Made by a program: the position numbers and the translations under genes. Shown here one piece after another: positions 1-8,906 of a DNA stretch of 64,000 nucleotides (positions are counted from its first letter, which is position 1; each line of letters starts with the position of its first letter). Source of the DNA: Acidimicrobiales bacterium (GTDB lineage: Bacteria > Actinomycetota > Acidimicrobiia > Acidimicrobiales > Poriferisodalaceae); the NCBI GenBank assembly GCA_041394185.1, contig JAWKIQ010000003.1, forward strand, positions 496,001 through 560,000. The letters run 5' to 3'. The notes beneath the pieces were generated by a model, which did no database searches, was not told the DNA's origin, and saw nothing but the letters and a program-made list of their open reading frames with translations.

Positions 1-890
1 AACTGGTGCAGCTGTACCACCTGACGTCGGCAGACCTGTCCGAGCTGCGAACACACCTGCCCGACCCCCTGCTGATCGGGTCGCTCACCGAACTGGTGGG
101 CATGGCAAACGGCGCCATCTACGGCTCGAGGTCGTCGGCGATTCGCGGCTTCAGACAGTTCTTCGCCGTGACCTTCCCATCGGCGATATGGGCTCACCGA
201 CACCGGATATTGCTGGCTCTGTTCATCACGTTTGGCCCTGCACTGGCGTTTGGGCTGTGGCTGGCCAACAGCGACGCCGCCCTGCAGGCTTCGGCCCCGG
301 CATATGTTCGAGAGGCCTACGTCGAAGAAGAGTTCGAGGACTATTACTCGTCGGACCCCGCGGGCCAGTTCTCGACCGAAGTCTTCTTCAACAACGTCCA
401 GGTGGCGTTCTTCGCATTCGCCTTGGGCTTGACGCTGGGCATCGGCACCCTGTGGATTCTGGCGTACAACGGGGCCAACCTGGGGCTGGCCGCCGGTTTG
501 ATGCACGCCTCGGGCAGCGGCACCCTGTTCTGGGGTCTCATCTTGCCCCACGGACTCCTGGAGCTGACCGCCATCGTCGTTGCGGGCGGTGCCGGGCTGG
601 GCCTGGGCTGGAGCATCATCGCCCCCGGTGACCGGTCGAGGTCGCAGGCCCTCGCCACCGAGGGCCAACGTACGGCCGTGGTGGTGCTGGGTTTGATACC
701 CGTGTTCGGCCTAGCGGCGCTGATCGAGGGTTTCGTCACTCCGTCGCCGTTGTCGACCCTGGTTCGCGTGCTGATAGGTGTCCTGGCATTCGTCGCGTTC
801 TGGCTGTGGACGATCCCGGCCGGCAGGGCGGGCGCAGCACGCGGTGCCACCGGCCGGTTCAACGACGTGCTTGCCTCACCCACGGTTTGA
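1..890 (+). CDS. SpoIIM-family (DUF95) integral membrane protein, 5' partial
   Basis: The reading frame is open to the left window edge. The first usable codon in the window, GTG at 6, falls inside a segment (LVQLYHLTSADLS) that is internal in family members, so the true start lies upstream. About 296 residues are visible. A soluble N-terminal part is followed by several hydrophobic segments (near window residues 66-85, 130-165, 170-200, 220-240 and 255-275), as expected for the stage II sporulation protein M-like family. Actinomycetota do not sporulate through this protein; it is usually found beside MoxR/DUF58/DUF4129 operons, as here. It converges with the DUF58 gene, with 12 bp between the stops. 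The exact function is unknown. Confidence 0.85.
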   Translation, partial: LVQLYHLTSADLSELRTHLPDPLLIGSLTELVGMANGAIYGSRSSAIRGFRQFFAVTFPSAIWAHRHRILLALFITFGPALAFGLWLANSDAALQASAPAYVREAYVEEEFEDYYSSDPAGQFSTEVFFNNVQVAFFAFALGLTLGIGTLWILAYNGANLGLAAGLMHASGSGTLFWGLILPHGLLELTAIVVAGGAGLGLGWSIIAPGDRSRSQALATEGQRTAVVVLGLIPVFGLAALIEGFVTPSPLSTLVRVLIGVLAFVAFWLWTIPAGRAGAARGATGRFNDVLASPTV

Positions 891-902
891 ATCGCTCCAC
901 CA

Positions 903-2216
903 TCACGGCCGGCCAAGCGCCTTTCGGGTGAGGTACAGATCGACCAGTTCAGGCCCCAGCCTGCCGGCCTCGGCGTCGAGAACTCGGGCTCCGGCCGCAC
1001 GCAGCGCTGTCTCAGCACGCTTGCGCTCTTGCATCGCGGCCGCGGCGGCCGCCACCAGGTGTGCCTCGCCGACCTCGGAAGGAACCGTGTCGACCCAGCG
1101 CATGACCTCCGATGCCACCACCGCGCCCACCACCACGTCGTGGCGCAGGGCCAACGCCTTCACCGCGCCTGCCAGCGAAGAGTCGACCACGGCCGGGGCC
1201 AGGTCGGTCAGCAAGACCACCGTCGTGCGACGCCGAAACCGAGCCAGCACCTGGGCCGCCAGCGCCGCATAGTCCGACTCGCCCAGCACGGGCTGGAGGT
1301 CGAACATGTGCTCTGTCAGACGATTGAGGTGACGGGTGCCCCGGGCCGGTGCCACCACGTCGCGAACTTCCGAGTCGAATGTCACCAGCCCCGAAAGGTC
1401 ACCGATGCGACTGGTGACGGACGCCAGCGCCATCACGGCGTCCATGGCGTGTTCCAGACGCGTGACACCACCTGCACGCGCTGCCATCAGGCGCCCGTTG
1501 TCGAGAACCAGCAGCACGGTCTCGTGCTGCTCGGCGCGGTACTGCCTGACGATCGTTCGGCCGCTCCGAGCGGTCGCGGCCCAGTCGATGTTGCGGAACT
1601 GGTCGTCGGGTGTGTAGTCGCGGAGCTGATCGAACTCGGTTCCGCCGCCGAACGCCCTGACCGATCGCGACCCGATGTCGAGCAGACGGGCGCGTTGCAT
1701 CCTGAGCTCGACCTCGCGTTTGCTGTGAAACGCGGGCACCACACGAATCAGCTCGGGCATCTGTCGGGTCTGTTGCCTGGCACCCACGCCCAGTGGTCCG
1801 ACGCTTCGCACGACCAGCTGTTCGAGCTCGAAGCGGCCCCGCCTGGTCGGCTTCATCTGGGTCGTCACCAGCGCCTGCCCACCGGCGTCGACCTCTACCG
1901 CGAAACGACGTTCGGCACCCAGCGACGGATACAACGAATCGCTGACAGCAAGCTGGGCCTTTCTGACACCCCGGTTACGTATCGCCCAGCCCACCTCGCC
2001 GGTGGAACCAACCACTATCGAGTGGGGTAGGCCCCGTTCGATCTCGATCGTTTGTGGCGCTGCACAGAGCGATGCATCGAAAACCACCGTCGCCAGCGTG
2101 GCCACGACGGCCGAGGCGGTGCCGAGCACCCAGCTTCCCGAAGCCCACGCAACCAGAAGCGCCACAGGGGTAGAGGCCGCGGCAGCCATCCAGGCGCGGG
2201 GCCCCAATGCGATCAT
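903..2216 (-). CDS. DUF58 domain protein (MoxR partner)
   Basis: 437 residues. Two hydrophobic segments near residues 9-45 anchor the N terminus. The DUF58 signature lies in the second half (GGGTEFDQLRDY followed by DxxRxIDW), and a VWA-like region (LLVLDNGRLM) follows. The start ATG at 2216 overlaps the MoxR stop by 4 bp (ATGA), which fixes the start; the longer open frame upstream only overlaps moxR. In known systems DUF58 proteins work with MoxR ATPases in assembling or activating envelope or metal-dependent complexes. The substrate is not predictable here. It is the last gene of a five-gene coupled operon. Confidence 0.9.
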   Translation of the reverse strand: MIALGPRAWMAAAASTPVALLVAWASGSWVLGTASAVVATLATVVFDASLCAAPQTIEIERGLPHSIVVGSTGEVGWAIRNRGVRKAQLAVSDSLYPSLGAERRFAVEVDAGGQALVTTQMKPTRRGRFELEQLVVRSVGPLGVGARQQTRQMPELIRVVPAFHSKREVELRMQRARLLDIGSRSVRAFGGGTEFDQLRDYTPDDQFRNIDWAATARSGRTIVRQYRAEQHETVLLVLDNGRLMAARAGGVTRLEHAMDAVMALASVTSRIGDLSGLVTFDSEVRDVVAPARGTRHLNRLTEHMFDLQPVLGESDYAALAAQVLARFRRRTTVVLLTDLAPAVVDSSLAGAVKALALRHDVVVGAVVASEVMRWVDTVPSEVGEAHLVAAAAAAMQERKRAETALRAAGARVLDAEAGRLGPELVDLYLTRKALGRP

Positions 2217-3223
2217 CGGGGAACCGGCACCGTCGCGAGGATGTCGGCAATGACCTCGTCGGGGCGGGTGCCGTCCAGAACCACATCGGCGCGCAGCCTG
2301 ATGCGGTGACGAAGCGCCGGCCTGGCCATCGCCTGCACCTCGTCTGGGGTCACGAACGAGCGGCCGCTCATCCACGACCAGGCCTTGGCCGCGTGCAACA
2401 ACATGGTGGCACCGCGAGGCGAAACGCCCAGCTCGACGGCGCCGTCACTGCGGGTGGCCCGCGACAACGCCACGATGTACTCCAGAACCTTGTCGTCCAC
2501 GCCTATACGGTCGATCTCTTGTCGTGCCGCCGCCAGGTCGGCAGGACCCGCCACGCGAGTCACACCGGCCGCCGACGGGTCGCGCGGGTCGAGACCGTTG
2601 TGGTGACGACGCATGATGTCGACCTCGTCTTCGGCGCTGGGGTATTCGACCAGCAGCAGGAACAAGAAGCGGTCGAGTTGGGCCTCGGGCAGCGGGTAGG
2701 TGCCCTCGTACTCGATGGGGTTCTGGGTTGCGATGACCACGAAGGGATTCGGCAGCGGACGCGTCGCTCCGCCCACCGACACCTGTCGTTCCTGCATCGA
2801 TTCCAGCAGCGCCGCCTGAGTCTTGGGCGGGGTGCGATTGAGTTCGTCTGCCAGAAGCAGGTTGGTGAACACCGGCCCGTGTCTGAACACGAACTCGGCA
2901 CGACCCGGGTCCAGAACCAACTGACCCGTTAGATCGCTTGGCATCAGGTCGGGCGTGAACTGAACCCTGCGGGTCTCGAGATCGAGCGCCCGCGCCAGAG
3001 TGGAGACCATGAGGGTCTTGGCGACACCAGGCACACCCTCGAGCAGTACGTGGCCGTCGACCAGGATTGCCGTGAGTATGCCTGTGACCACGCCCTGCTG
3101 ACCGACGATCACCTTCGAAATCTCGTCTCTGACCGCGGCGATGGCGTCGCGAGCCGAAGAACCACCTTGAGCCGACCCACCTGCGGTGGCGCCGAGTTCG
3201 TTGTCGCCGTCGGCGAAGGTCAT
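2213..3223 (-). CDS. MoxR-family AAA+ ATPase
   Basis: 336 residues, cytoplasmic. Walker A is GVPGVAKT, Walker B is LLLADELNR, the sensor-1 region is IATQNP, and a C-terminal lid domain follows (SPRGATMLLHAAKAW). This is the standard MoxR layout and length. The start ATG at 3223 is preceded by AAGAGGAACGGAG and shares a 4-bp ATGA overlap with the upstream DUF4350 gene; the longer open frame is upstream coding sequence read in another frame. MoxR ATPases act as chaperones for VWA or DUF58 partners, and the coupled downstream DUF58 gene is the likely partner. Confidence 0.95.
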   Translation of the reverse strand: MTFADGDNELGATAGGSAQGGSSARDAIAAVRDEISKVIVGQQGVVTGILTAILVDGHVLLEGVPGVAKTLMVSTLARALDLETRRVQFTPDLMPSDLTGQLVLDPGRAEFVFRHGPVFTNLLLADELNRTPPKTQAALLESMQERQVSVGGATRPLPNPFVVIATQNPIEYEGTYPLPEAQLDRFLFLLLVEYPSAEDEVDIMRRHHNGLDPRDPSAAGVTRVAGPADLAAARQEIDRIGVDDKVLEYIVALSRATRSDGAVELGVSPRGATMLLHAAKAWSWMSGRSFVTPDEVQAMARPALRHRIRLRADVVLDGTRPDEVIADILATVPVPR

Positions 3224-4332
3224 GTGGGACTCCGTTCCTCTTGAATTTCTTTGCGCTTGGATCCGGTCACGATCCTGCGAGCCTGCACCAAGGCGCCGAT
3301 GCGCCTCACATAGCCCGCATCGTCTTCGGGTGCGCGCGGGTCCAGCGCCTCTTTCAGAAGCGGCCGCTCGCCTGGCAAGGCCCTGACCTTGGTCGCGACG
3401 GCTTCGGCTCCGGCTTCTCTGGGGTCTATCCGCCAACGCCGACCGAGGTCGTCATCTAGCAACGAGTACATGCGGGTGGTGCCCACGCTTCGAGCTTTGC
3501 TGCGCTCGTACAAGCGTGCCGTGGCCTTGGTCAGCTCGGTTGCGTCGATCTCGACCAGGTCTGTCTCGTCGACCGGGTTACCCAGTCGACGCGAGCGGGT
3601 GAGCGCATAGAAGGCCAGCACCACCAAGACCATCGCAACGACGCTCCAGGCAACCGGCGATATCAGCTCCATCAAGGTCAGATCGCCGGCCCCTATCGCC
3701 GCGAACCTCTCTGTGGCCACAACTGTGATGGGCCCTTCGGTGAGGCCCACGACACCGACCACGAAAGCAGCGTTGTCGTCGGCGGCGAGCCACTGGTTCA
3801 TGAACGGGCGGGACGACCCCACGGCCACAAGACGTCCGGTGCCCATCGGCGCCGACACGACCAGCCACCCATCAGCGACCTCGAAGCAACTCTGGGCACC
3901 GGCAGGCGATGCGATTGCGCGAGCAACCCCAGTGGTGAGCGAGTCGACATCGGTGAAGCCCTCGACATCGCACGCCAGATCGTCGTCGAGCGTTCCGGCG
4001 CCGGCAAGCTCGACCAGACGCTCGTCGGGGTCGAGCAACACCACCTGCCCGCCCGACTCGACATAGGTCTGTACCCGGTCGATACCCGGTTGGTCCAATG
4101 CGACCGGGTCGACCAACACGTTGGTGGCCGACCCAGGGTCGAATTCACCGATTTCGATGCTGCGTCCCGTCTGCTCGACCAGTATCCACGCAGCGGCCGA
4201 ACCATCGTCGATGGTGCTCTGCGGATCCAGAGGGGGGCCGCCGCGGCGCTCGTCCGCGTCTCCGAAGAAGGTCGCCGCGGCGACGATCAGCACCAACACC
4301 GCGGCGACGATCACGAACACGGAACGATTCAC
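3220..4332 (-). CDS. DUF4350 domain membrane protein
   Basis: 370 residues. One N-terminal membrane segment (residues 3-20) is followed by an extracytoplasmic region (about 40-245) that matches the DUF4350 type (SAAAWILVEQTG, VLLDPDER), and a second membrane segment (about 258-280) leads to a cytoplasmic tail. The GTG start at 4332 makes a GTGA overlap with the upstream DUF4129 gene. DUF4350 genes regularly lie between DUF4129 and MoxR genes in Actinomycetota. The biochemical role is unknown; an envelope-assembly role is inferred from context. Confidence 0.85.
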   Translation of the reverse strand: MNRSVFVIVAAVLVLIVAAATFFGDADERRGGPPLDPQSTIDDGSAAAWILVEQTGRSIEIGEFDPGSATNVLVDPVALDQPGIDRVQTYVESGGQVVLLDPDERLVELAGAGTLDDDLACDVEGFTDVDSLTTGVARAIASPAGAQSCFEVADGWLVVSAPMGTGRLVAVGSSRPFMNQWLAADDNAAFVVGVVGLTEGPITVVATERFAAIGAGDLTLMELISPVAWSVVAMVLVVLAFYALTRSRRLGNPVDETDLVEIDATELTKATARLYERSKARSVGTTRMYSLLDDDLGRRWRIDPREAGAEAVATKVRALPGERPLLKEALDPRAPEDDAGYVRRIGALVQARRIVTGSKRKEIQEERSPT

Positions 4333-4955
4333 GGGCGGTCCTCGGCCGACGCCACGACGGCACCGCCATAGCTGCGCGCCCGCTCGACATCGGAGGCCTG
4401 CGCCTGCGCGGATCCGTACCAAACACCGTCGAACACGTCGGTGAGGTCGTGCAGAGCCTCGGGATCGACCCTGTTGGTGGAAGCCTCCTGTTGCCACACA
4501 CCAGATGTCGCACCGGGCACATCTGTGATCTTCCTGGCTGCAGCCAGATCGGCCATGGTCGCTCGGTAGTGACACCGAACGGCTTGGTCCCATCGCCCGG
4601 CGCTCTCGTGTTCGGCTGCTGCCTGACGCCACCGCGCGGCCGACCACCCCCGGCTGGCCTCGACGGTGAACCCGGCCGACGCGTCATCGACCGAACCGGC
4701 CCGCCAGTTCACCACTGCCTTTGCCAGCACGTACAAGACGACTGCGGCGATGACGACCAGGAGCAGCCAGGCCATGCCACCACCCACCCCGCCCAGGCCC
4801 AGAGCGTCAAAGACCGGGCTGAGGATGCGGTCGAGCTGCTCGCCAAGCCAGCCGAAGAACCGATCGAGCAGCGACGGCTCTGGCTCGCGGAACTGGGGCC
4901 GCGACAAGATCTCCTCCGCGCGGTTGCGAAGATCGTCTGCGTCGTCGGCTCTCAC
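4329..4955 (-). CDS. DUF4129 domain membrane protein
   Basis: 208 residues. A charged N-terminal helix (RADDADDLRNRAEEIL) and amphipathic stretch are followed by a membrane segment (about residues 61-80, WLLLVVIAAVVLYVLA). A cytoplasmic DUF4129-like helical region follows, with the typical motif RWxQAVRCHYRATMADL. The GTG start at 4955 overlaps the preceding stop by 4 bp. Family members sit beside MoxR/DUF58 and sometimes transglutaminase genes. Function is unknown; it probably belongs to the same envelope complex as its operon partners. Confidence 0.85.
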   Translation of the reverse strand: MRADDADDLRNRAEEILSRPQFREPEPSLLDRFFGWLGEQLDRILSPVFDALGLGGVGGGMAWLLLVVIAAVVLYVLAKAVVNWRAGSVDDASAGFTVEASRGWSAARWRQAAAEHESAGRWDQAVRCHYRATMADLAAARKITDVPGATSGVWQQEASTNRVDPEALHDLTDVFDGVWYGSAQAQASDVERARSYGGAVVASAEDRP

Positions 4956-5761
4956 GCCATCGACCTCAGCTTGACGTCGATGTCGAGCCCTTCGCTGCGA
5001 ACCCTGAGGTCGATGTGCGCGTGTGCCGCCGCGCCGGCGGTGATTGAGGCGGCGACCATGCCGGCCAGGCTCTGGAACACAACCGAGGCGATTACCAGAG
5101 GACGGCCGTCCAGGAAGATGCCGGTGAGCTCGGTCGGTGTGAACGAAAGCGCCAGACCGATCAAGACGCTCAACACGGCCGACACCAGCGCCACGCCAAA
5201 AACCCTGCCGCGCTGGCCCTTGGTCAGCTCGAGGCAACGTCGGGGCACCCCAAATACCGCAACTGGCTCAGCGGCCAGAACCGGTATCGCCACCACGAAC
5301 ACCACCATGGCGATTATCGCCCCGATGCCCGCTGCGACAAGGCCCAACAACTCGAGGAAGTGCACGATCAGCCACACCACCAAGATGCGGGGCGCGGCCT
5401 TCAGAGTGCCCACCAGCAGGGCCCCACGGGTGATCGAGGCGCCCAGCAGTTCGGCCACGACGAGTTGAGTGGTGCCGTAGGCCAACAGGGCCAGGCCATA
5501 GGAGTCCAGGAACAGCTGCAGAACGACCAGTCCGTTGTCGATCGTCTGGTCATCGGAGAAGAACACCACTCGGGGATCGAACGATCCTGCATCCTCGACT
5601 CTGCTGCGCAATCCGTTGCTGAGCCACACCAACACGCCTGGCAACACGGCCAGGGCAGCCAGGATCGACAGCTCGTTGAAGTGCCGTCGCAGCAGCACGG
5701 CGGCGTCGTCGACTATCTCCAACGCGCCTCTGGGGCGCAGAGATTCCACCAGACCGGCCAC
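4952..5761 (-). CDS. polytopic membrane protein, first gene of the MoxR operon
   Basis: 269 residues with about six hydrophobic segments (near residues 33-50, 80-105, 125-165, 190-215 and 225-250). Its general pattern resembles the glycerophosphodiester-phosphodiesterase membrane-domain type found at the head of actinobacterial MoxR-DUF58 operons, but I see no catalytic motif. Its stop overlaps the DUF4129 start by 4 bp. The next gene upstream is divergent with only 32 bp between starts, and the TATAC-like stretch near 5773-5777 could serve as a -10 for either gene. Function unknown. Confidence 0.75.
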   Translation of the reverse strand: MAGLVESLRPRGALEIVDDAAVLLRRHFNELSILAALAVLPGVLVWLSNGLRSRVEDAGSFDPRVVFFSDDQTIDNGLVVLQLFLDSYGLALLAYGTTQLVVAELLGASITRGALLVGTLKAAPRILVVWLIVHFLELLGLVAAGIGAIIAMVVFVVAIPVLAAEPVAVFGVPRRCLELTKGQRGRVFGVALVSAVLSVLIGLALSFTPTELTGIFLDGRPLVIASVVFQSLAGMVAASITAGAAAHAHIDLRVRSEGLDIDVKLRSMA

Positions 5762-5793
5762 CAGCCCGACTGTATACGTGAGACGCTTGTCGC

Positions 5794-6528
5794 ATGGTCG
5801 AGTACCGCGCTGACCAATACGGCGAGTCGTTCGCCGACGTCTACGACGACTGGTACGCCCACGTCTCAGACGTCGATGCGACGGTGCGGACGGTTACTGC
5901 TATGGCTCGCGGCCCGCGCGTCCTCGAGTTGGGTGTGGGCACGGGTCGTATCGCCCTGGCGCTTGCCCGTGTTGGATGTGAGGTCGTCGGCATCGACGCG
6001 TCCGCATCGATGCTCCAGCGCCTGAGCCGCAACGACCCCGCAGGCCTGATCACCGCGGTCGAAGCCGACATGGCCGACTTCTCGCTGGGCCGCAGCTTCG
6101 ACGCGGCGTTGATCGCCTTCAACACGCTGTTCAACCTGGTTTCCCTCGACGCCCAACGGTCGTGCCTGGCCTGTGTCGGCAGCCATCTGGTTCCCGGAGG
6201 CTTGCTGTTCGTCGAGGCGGTGGTGCCAGGCGCCGCACCGTCGCGCAGGGGCCTCGAAGCGGGCCACCTCGAAGACGGCGGGCTGGTGCTGACGGCGACC
6301 ATCACCGATGCAGTCACCAGAATCACCCGCGGAAACCACGTGCACATCGGCGCCGATGGCTCGGTGCGGCTGCGGCCGTGGGCGATCCTGCCGACCTCGC
6401 CCAATGAAATGGACGACATGGCCGAAGCCGCCGGGCTCGAGCTGGTTCACCGCTATGGCGACTGGGCCGGGCATCCATTCGACGAAGACTCGACTACACA
6501 AGTCAGCGTCTACCGACGCAGCCACTAG
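5794..6528 (+). CDS. class I SAM-dependent methyltransferase
   Basis: 244 residues, soluble. The SAM-binding glycine-rich motif is VLELGVGTGR (about residues 46-55) and motif II is VVGIDAS; an acidic post-II motif (EADMADF) follows. This is the Methyltransf_25/11-like fold with an N-terminal helix (YDDWYAHVSDVDA) common in actinobacterial free-standing methyltransferases. The substrate cannot be told from sequence. It lies 22 bp upstream of the SRPBCC-kinase-like fusion gene on the same strand, so the two are probably co-transcribed. Confidence 0.85.
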   Translation: MVEYRADQYGESFADVYDDWYAHVSDVDATVRTVTAMARGPRVLELGVGTGRIALALARVGCEVVGIDASASMLQRLSRNDPAGLITAVEADMADFSLGRSFDAALIAFNTLFNLVSLDAQRSCLACVGSHLVPGGLLFVEAVVPGAAPSRRGLEAGHLEDGGLVLTATITDAVTRITRGNHVHIGADGSVRLRPWAILPTSPNEMDDMAEAAGLELVHRYGDWAGHPFDEDSTTQVSVYRRSH

Positions 6529-6550
6529 GTTTGGCACAGGAGGTTTGGCG

Positions 6551-7714
6551 GTGAGAGCCCATGCTTCGGTCGAAATCGACGCCACCAGCGAAGAGGTGTG
6601 GGCACAGCTGAGCGATGTCGAAGGCCACCGCGACTGGATCGAGTCGGTCGAGTCACTTTCGTTCATAACCGACGAGCACGCCGGCCCTGGAACCGTGTTC
6701 GACGTTGTCGTTGGCATCGGGCCGCTGCGCCTGCCAGGGCGCATGACCATCGAACGATGGGACGAGGGTCAAGCCATCGGCATTCGCCGCGAGGGTTCCA
6801 TCTCGGGCACCGGCATCATCGCGTTGACCCAGCGCGGCAATCGCACAAACCTCTCGTGGGAGGAAGAGTTTGCCCTCCCCTGGTGGCTCGGCGGCAGGGC
6901 CGCAGACCTCATCACGAGAACACTGCGGATGCGGGCCATGAAGTCAGACCTCCAGCGGCTTCGCGACCGCATCAACGAACAGACCCGACCCGACATCTAC
7001 GAACCCGACGCTGTCGAAGGGTCTCTGGTGGGTACTGGCAGACATGGCGACGTCCACGAATACGGCCGCAACAGGGTCATTCGCCGCAACCGCAATCGGG
7101 CTTCTTTGGCCGCCGAGCGCGACCTGATGATGTGGCTGCATCAAAACGGGTACCCGGTTCCGCAGGTCTTCGCCCATCCCGATGACGCAGCCATCGTCAT
7201 GGAACGCGTCGACGGTCCAAGCATGCTCGACGACTTGACCGCTCACCCTTGGCGCTACAAGCGTCATGCCAGAACCCTCGTCGATCTTCACAACCGACTC
7301 GATTCCGTGCCGGTGCCGCCGGATCGCCTGGCCTTCCATGGCGAGGGGCTGGTGCACCTCGACCTGCACCCGGGCAACGTCTTGTTGGGGCCAGACGGCC
7401 CCAGGGTCATCAACTGGGCCAATGCGGGCGTTGGCCAACGCGGCCTCGACCGGGCAATGACCTGGGTACTGATGAAGACCGACACCGTCGACGGTGGGCT
7501 CGCTTACCGAGCCGCCATCCAGGCGATACGCGAGCGAATCGCGGCCGAGTACCGATCGGCGGTGGGCGACGATCTGGTGTCGGCGCACGCCACCAACGCC
7601 GCCGAGCTACGGATGCTCGACACCAACCTGCGCCGCGACGAGGCCGATGCCGTGTTCCGGCTGGCACGCTCGCTTCAGAACCGGCCCACCCACAGCCGAA
7701 CAGACGACGTCTGA
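6551..7714 (+). CDS. SRPBCC domain fused to an APH-like kinase domain with altered active site
   Basis: 387 residues. The GTG start at 6551 has a textbook AGGAGG at 6538-6543. Residues 1-140 look like a polyketide cyclase/START-like lipid-binding domain (RAHASVEIDATSEEVW, PWWLGGRAAD). Residues about 155-380 look like an aminoglycoside phosphotransferase/choline kinase fold: the catalytic loop HLDLHPGN has D271 and N276, and the helix-C Glu is E189. The metal-binding Asp of the usual IDW motif is Asn (N288 in VINWAN), and the nucleotide-binding Lys position appears to be Arg (VIRRN). It could be a pseudokinase or an altered kinase acting on a ligand held by the first domain. I know of no assigned function. 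Confidence 0.8.
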   Translation: MRAHASVEIDATSEEVWAQLSDVEGHRDWIESVESLSFITDEHAGPGTVFDVVVGIGPLRLPGRMTIERWDEGQAIGIRREGSISGTGIIALTQRGNRTNLSWEEEFALPWWLGGRAADLITRTLRMRAMKSDLQRLRDRINEQTRPDIYEPDAVEGSLVGTGRHGDVHEYGRNRVIRRNRNRASLAAERDLMMWLHQNGYPVPQVFAHPDDAAIVMERVDGPSMLDDLTAHPWRYKRHARTLVDLHNRLDSVPVPPDRLAFHGEGLVHLDLHPGNVLLGPDGPRVINWANAGVGQRGLDRAMTWVLMKTDTVDGGLAYRAAIQAIRERIAAEYRSAVGDDLVSAHATNAAELRMLDTNLRRDEADAVFRLARSLQNRPTHSRTDDV

Positions 7715-7733
7715 CCCGGCCACCGAGCCCAGG

Positions 7734-8510
7734 TCAACGCCCGGTGAAGGCCGCCTTGCCCGGACCGTTCTCGAGGAACGACTTGACCCCGATCTGGCTG
7801 TCTTCGGTGGTGAAGACCTCCTCGAACAGCGCCAACTCGATGTCGAGGCCGGCTGCCAGGGTCTGATCGAGGCCGTCGTCGATGGCTCTCTTGGCCAGCG
7901 CCTGACCCAACACAGCTCCCTTGGCGAGCTCCGCGGCATAGGCAACCGCCTGGCCGAACACCTCTCCGGGCTCGACCACCCGATCCGCCAGGCCGATACG
8001 CAACGCTTCTTCGGCGTCGACCATGCGACCGCTGAGGATGATGTCCTTTGCACGCGACGCACCGACGAGCCTGGTGAGGCGCTGGGTGCCACCCCCACCC
8101 GGGATGATGCCCAGGAGTATCTCGGGCTGGCCGAATCGGGCATCGGTGGCGGCAAAGCGCATGTCGCACGCCAGTGCCAACTCACACCCACCACCCAGGG
8201 CGACACCGTTGACCGCGGCGATCGTCATTCGAGGAATGGCCGCCACGGCGTCGAGCGCAGCTCTGAACGCACCTCCGACCTCACGAGCCCGTTCGGGTCC
8301 GCCAAATTCGGAGATGTCGGCTCCCGCGGCGAATACCCGTGGACCACCGGTGACCACGACTGCACCGGGAGGATTGTCGGTGAGGTCATTGGCGGCCTCG
8401 AGCAACTGGCCCAACAATTGGGCGTTCAGCGCGTTGACCTTGGGGCGCTCGAGGGTGACAACGGCCACGCCGTCGTCGCGTCTGTCGACCTTTACGAACT
8501 GCTCTGACAT
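7734..8510 (-). CDS. enoyl-CoA hydratase/isomerase family protein
   Basis: 258 residues, the usual crotonase length. The oxyanion-hole segment FAAGADISEF and the GVALGGGCELALACD motif carry one catalytic Glu (E110), and QPEILLGIIPGGGGTQRL carries the second (E130). Having both glutamates supports a true enoyl-CoA hydratase that hydrates trans-2-enoyl-CoA in beta-oxidation or a related acyl-CoA pathway. It lies 30 bp downstream of a NifU-like gene on the same strand. The gene in front converges with it, with 19 bp between them. Confidence 0.92.
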   Translation of the reverse strand: MSEQFVKVDRRDDGVAVVTLERPKVNALNAQLLGQLLEAANDLTDNPPGAVVVTGGPRVFAAGADISEFGGPERAREVGGAFRAALDAVAAIPRMTIAAVNGVALGGGCELALACDMRFAATDARFGQPEILLGIIPGGGGTQRLTRLVGASRAKDIILSGRMVDAEEALRIGLADRVVEPGEVFGQAVAYAAELAKGAVLGQALAKRAIDDGLDQTLAAGLDIELALFEEVFTTEDSQIGVKSFLENGPGKAAFTGR

Positions 8511-8540
8511 CTCGCTTCTCCCAGCTCGGCTGGAACGAGA

Positions 8541-8837
8541 CTAGATGCTCAGGCCCCGAAGCTCGAAGGTCTGCTCGGCTGCTGCGGGTAGAACCGATTT
8601 GTTGACCACCGATGTGACGCCCGGAACGCGCTGCATCAGAACCCGTTCGACACCCAGCTTGAGATCTTGCTCGGACATCGGGCAATCACCACATGCACCC
8701 AGCAACTCGACGGTGACCACACCGCTGTCGGTATCGACATCGACAAGCTCGATATCGCCACCGTCGGCCTGCATTGCGGGCCGGATGACGGTCATGACTT
8801 TCTCGACCTGAGCTCTCATGTCATCGGTTTGCGACAT
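8541..8837 (-). CDS. NifU C-terminal-domain Fe-S scaffold protein
   Basis: 98 residues, a stand-alone Nfu-type domain. The hallmark is a CxxC pair in LLGACGDCPMS, preceded by IRPAMQADGGDIELV. Such proteins carry or deliver [4Fe-4S] clusters to target enzymes in the cytoplasm. A GAGGG ribosome-binding site lies 8 nt before the ATG at 8837. It lies between murA and the enoyl-CoA hydratase gene, probably in one transcript with them, with no obvious functional link. Confidence 0.92.
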   Translation of the reverse strand: MSQTDDMRAQVEKVMTVIRPAMQADGGDIELVDVDTDSGVVTVELLGACGDCPMSEQDLKLGVERVLMQRVPGVTSVVNKSVLPAAAEQTFELRGLSI

Positions 8838-8906
8838 TGGTGACCCTCATCTCTGCGGCACTGAGCATGTACAACGCTGCGCGTCGGATCCAAATTCCCT
8901 GCGGCC

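Noticed and set aside
6551..7714. Aminoglycoside resistance gene
   Set aside because: The fold is APH-like, but the SRPBCC fusion and the altered metal-binding Asp argue against an antibiotic kinase.
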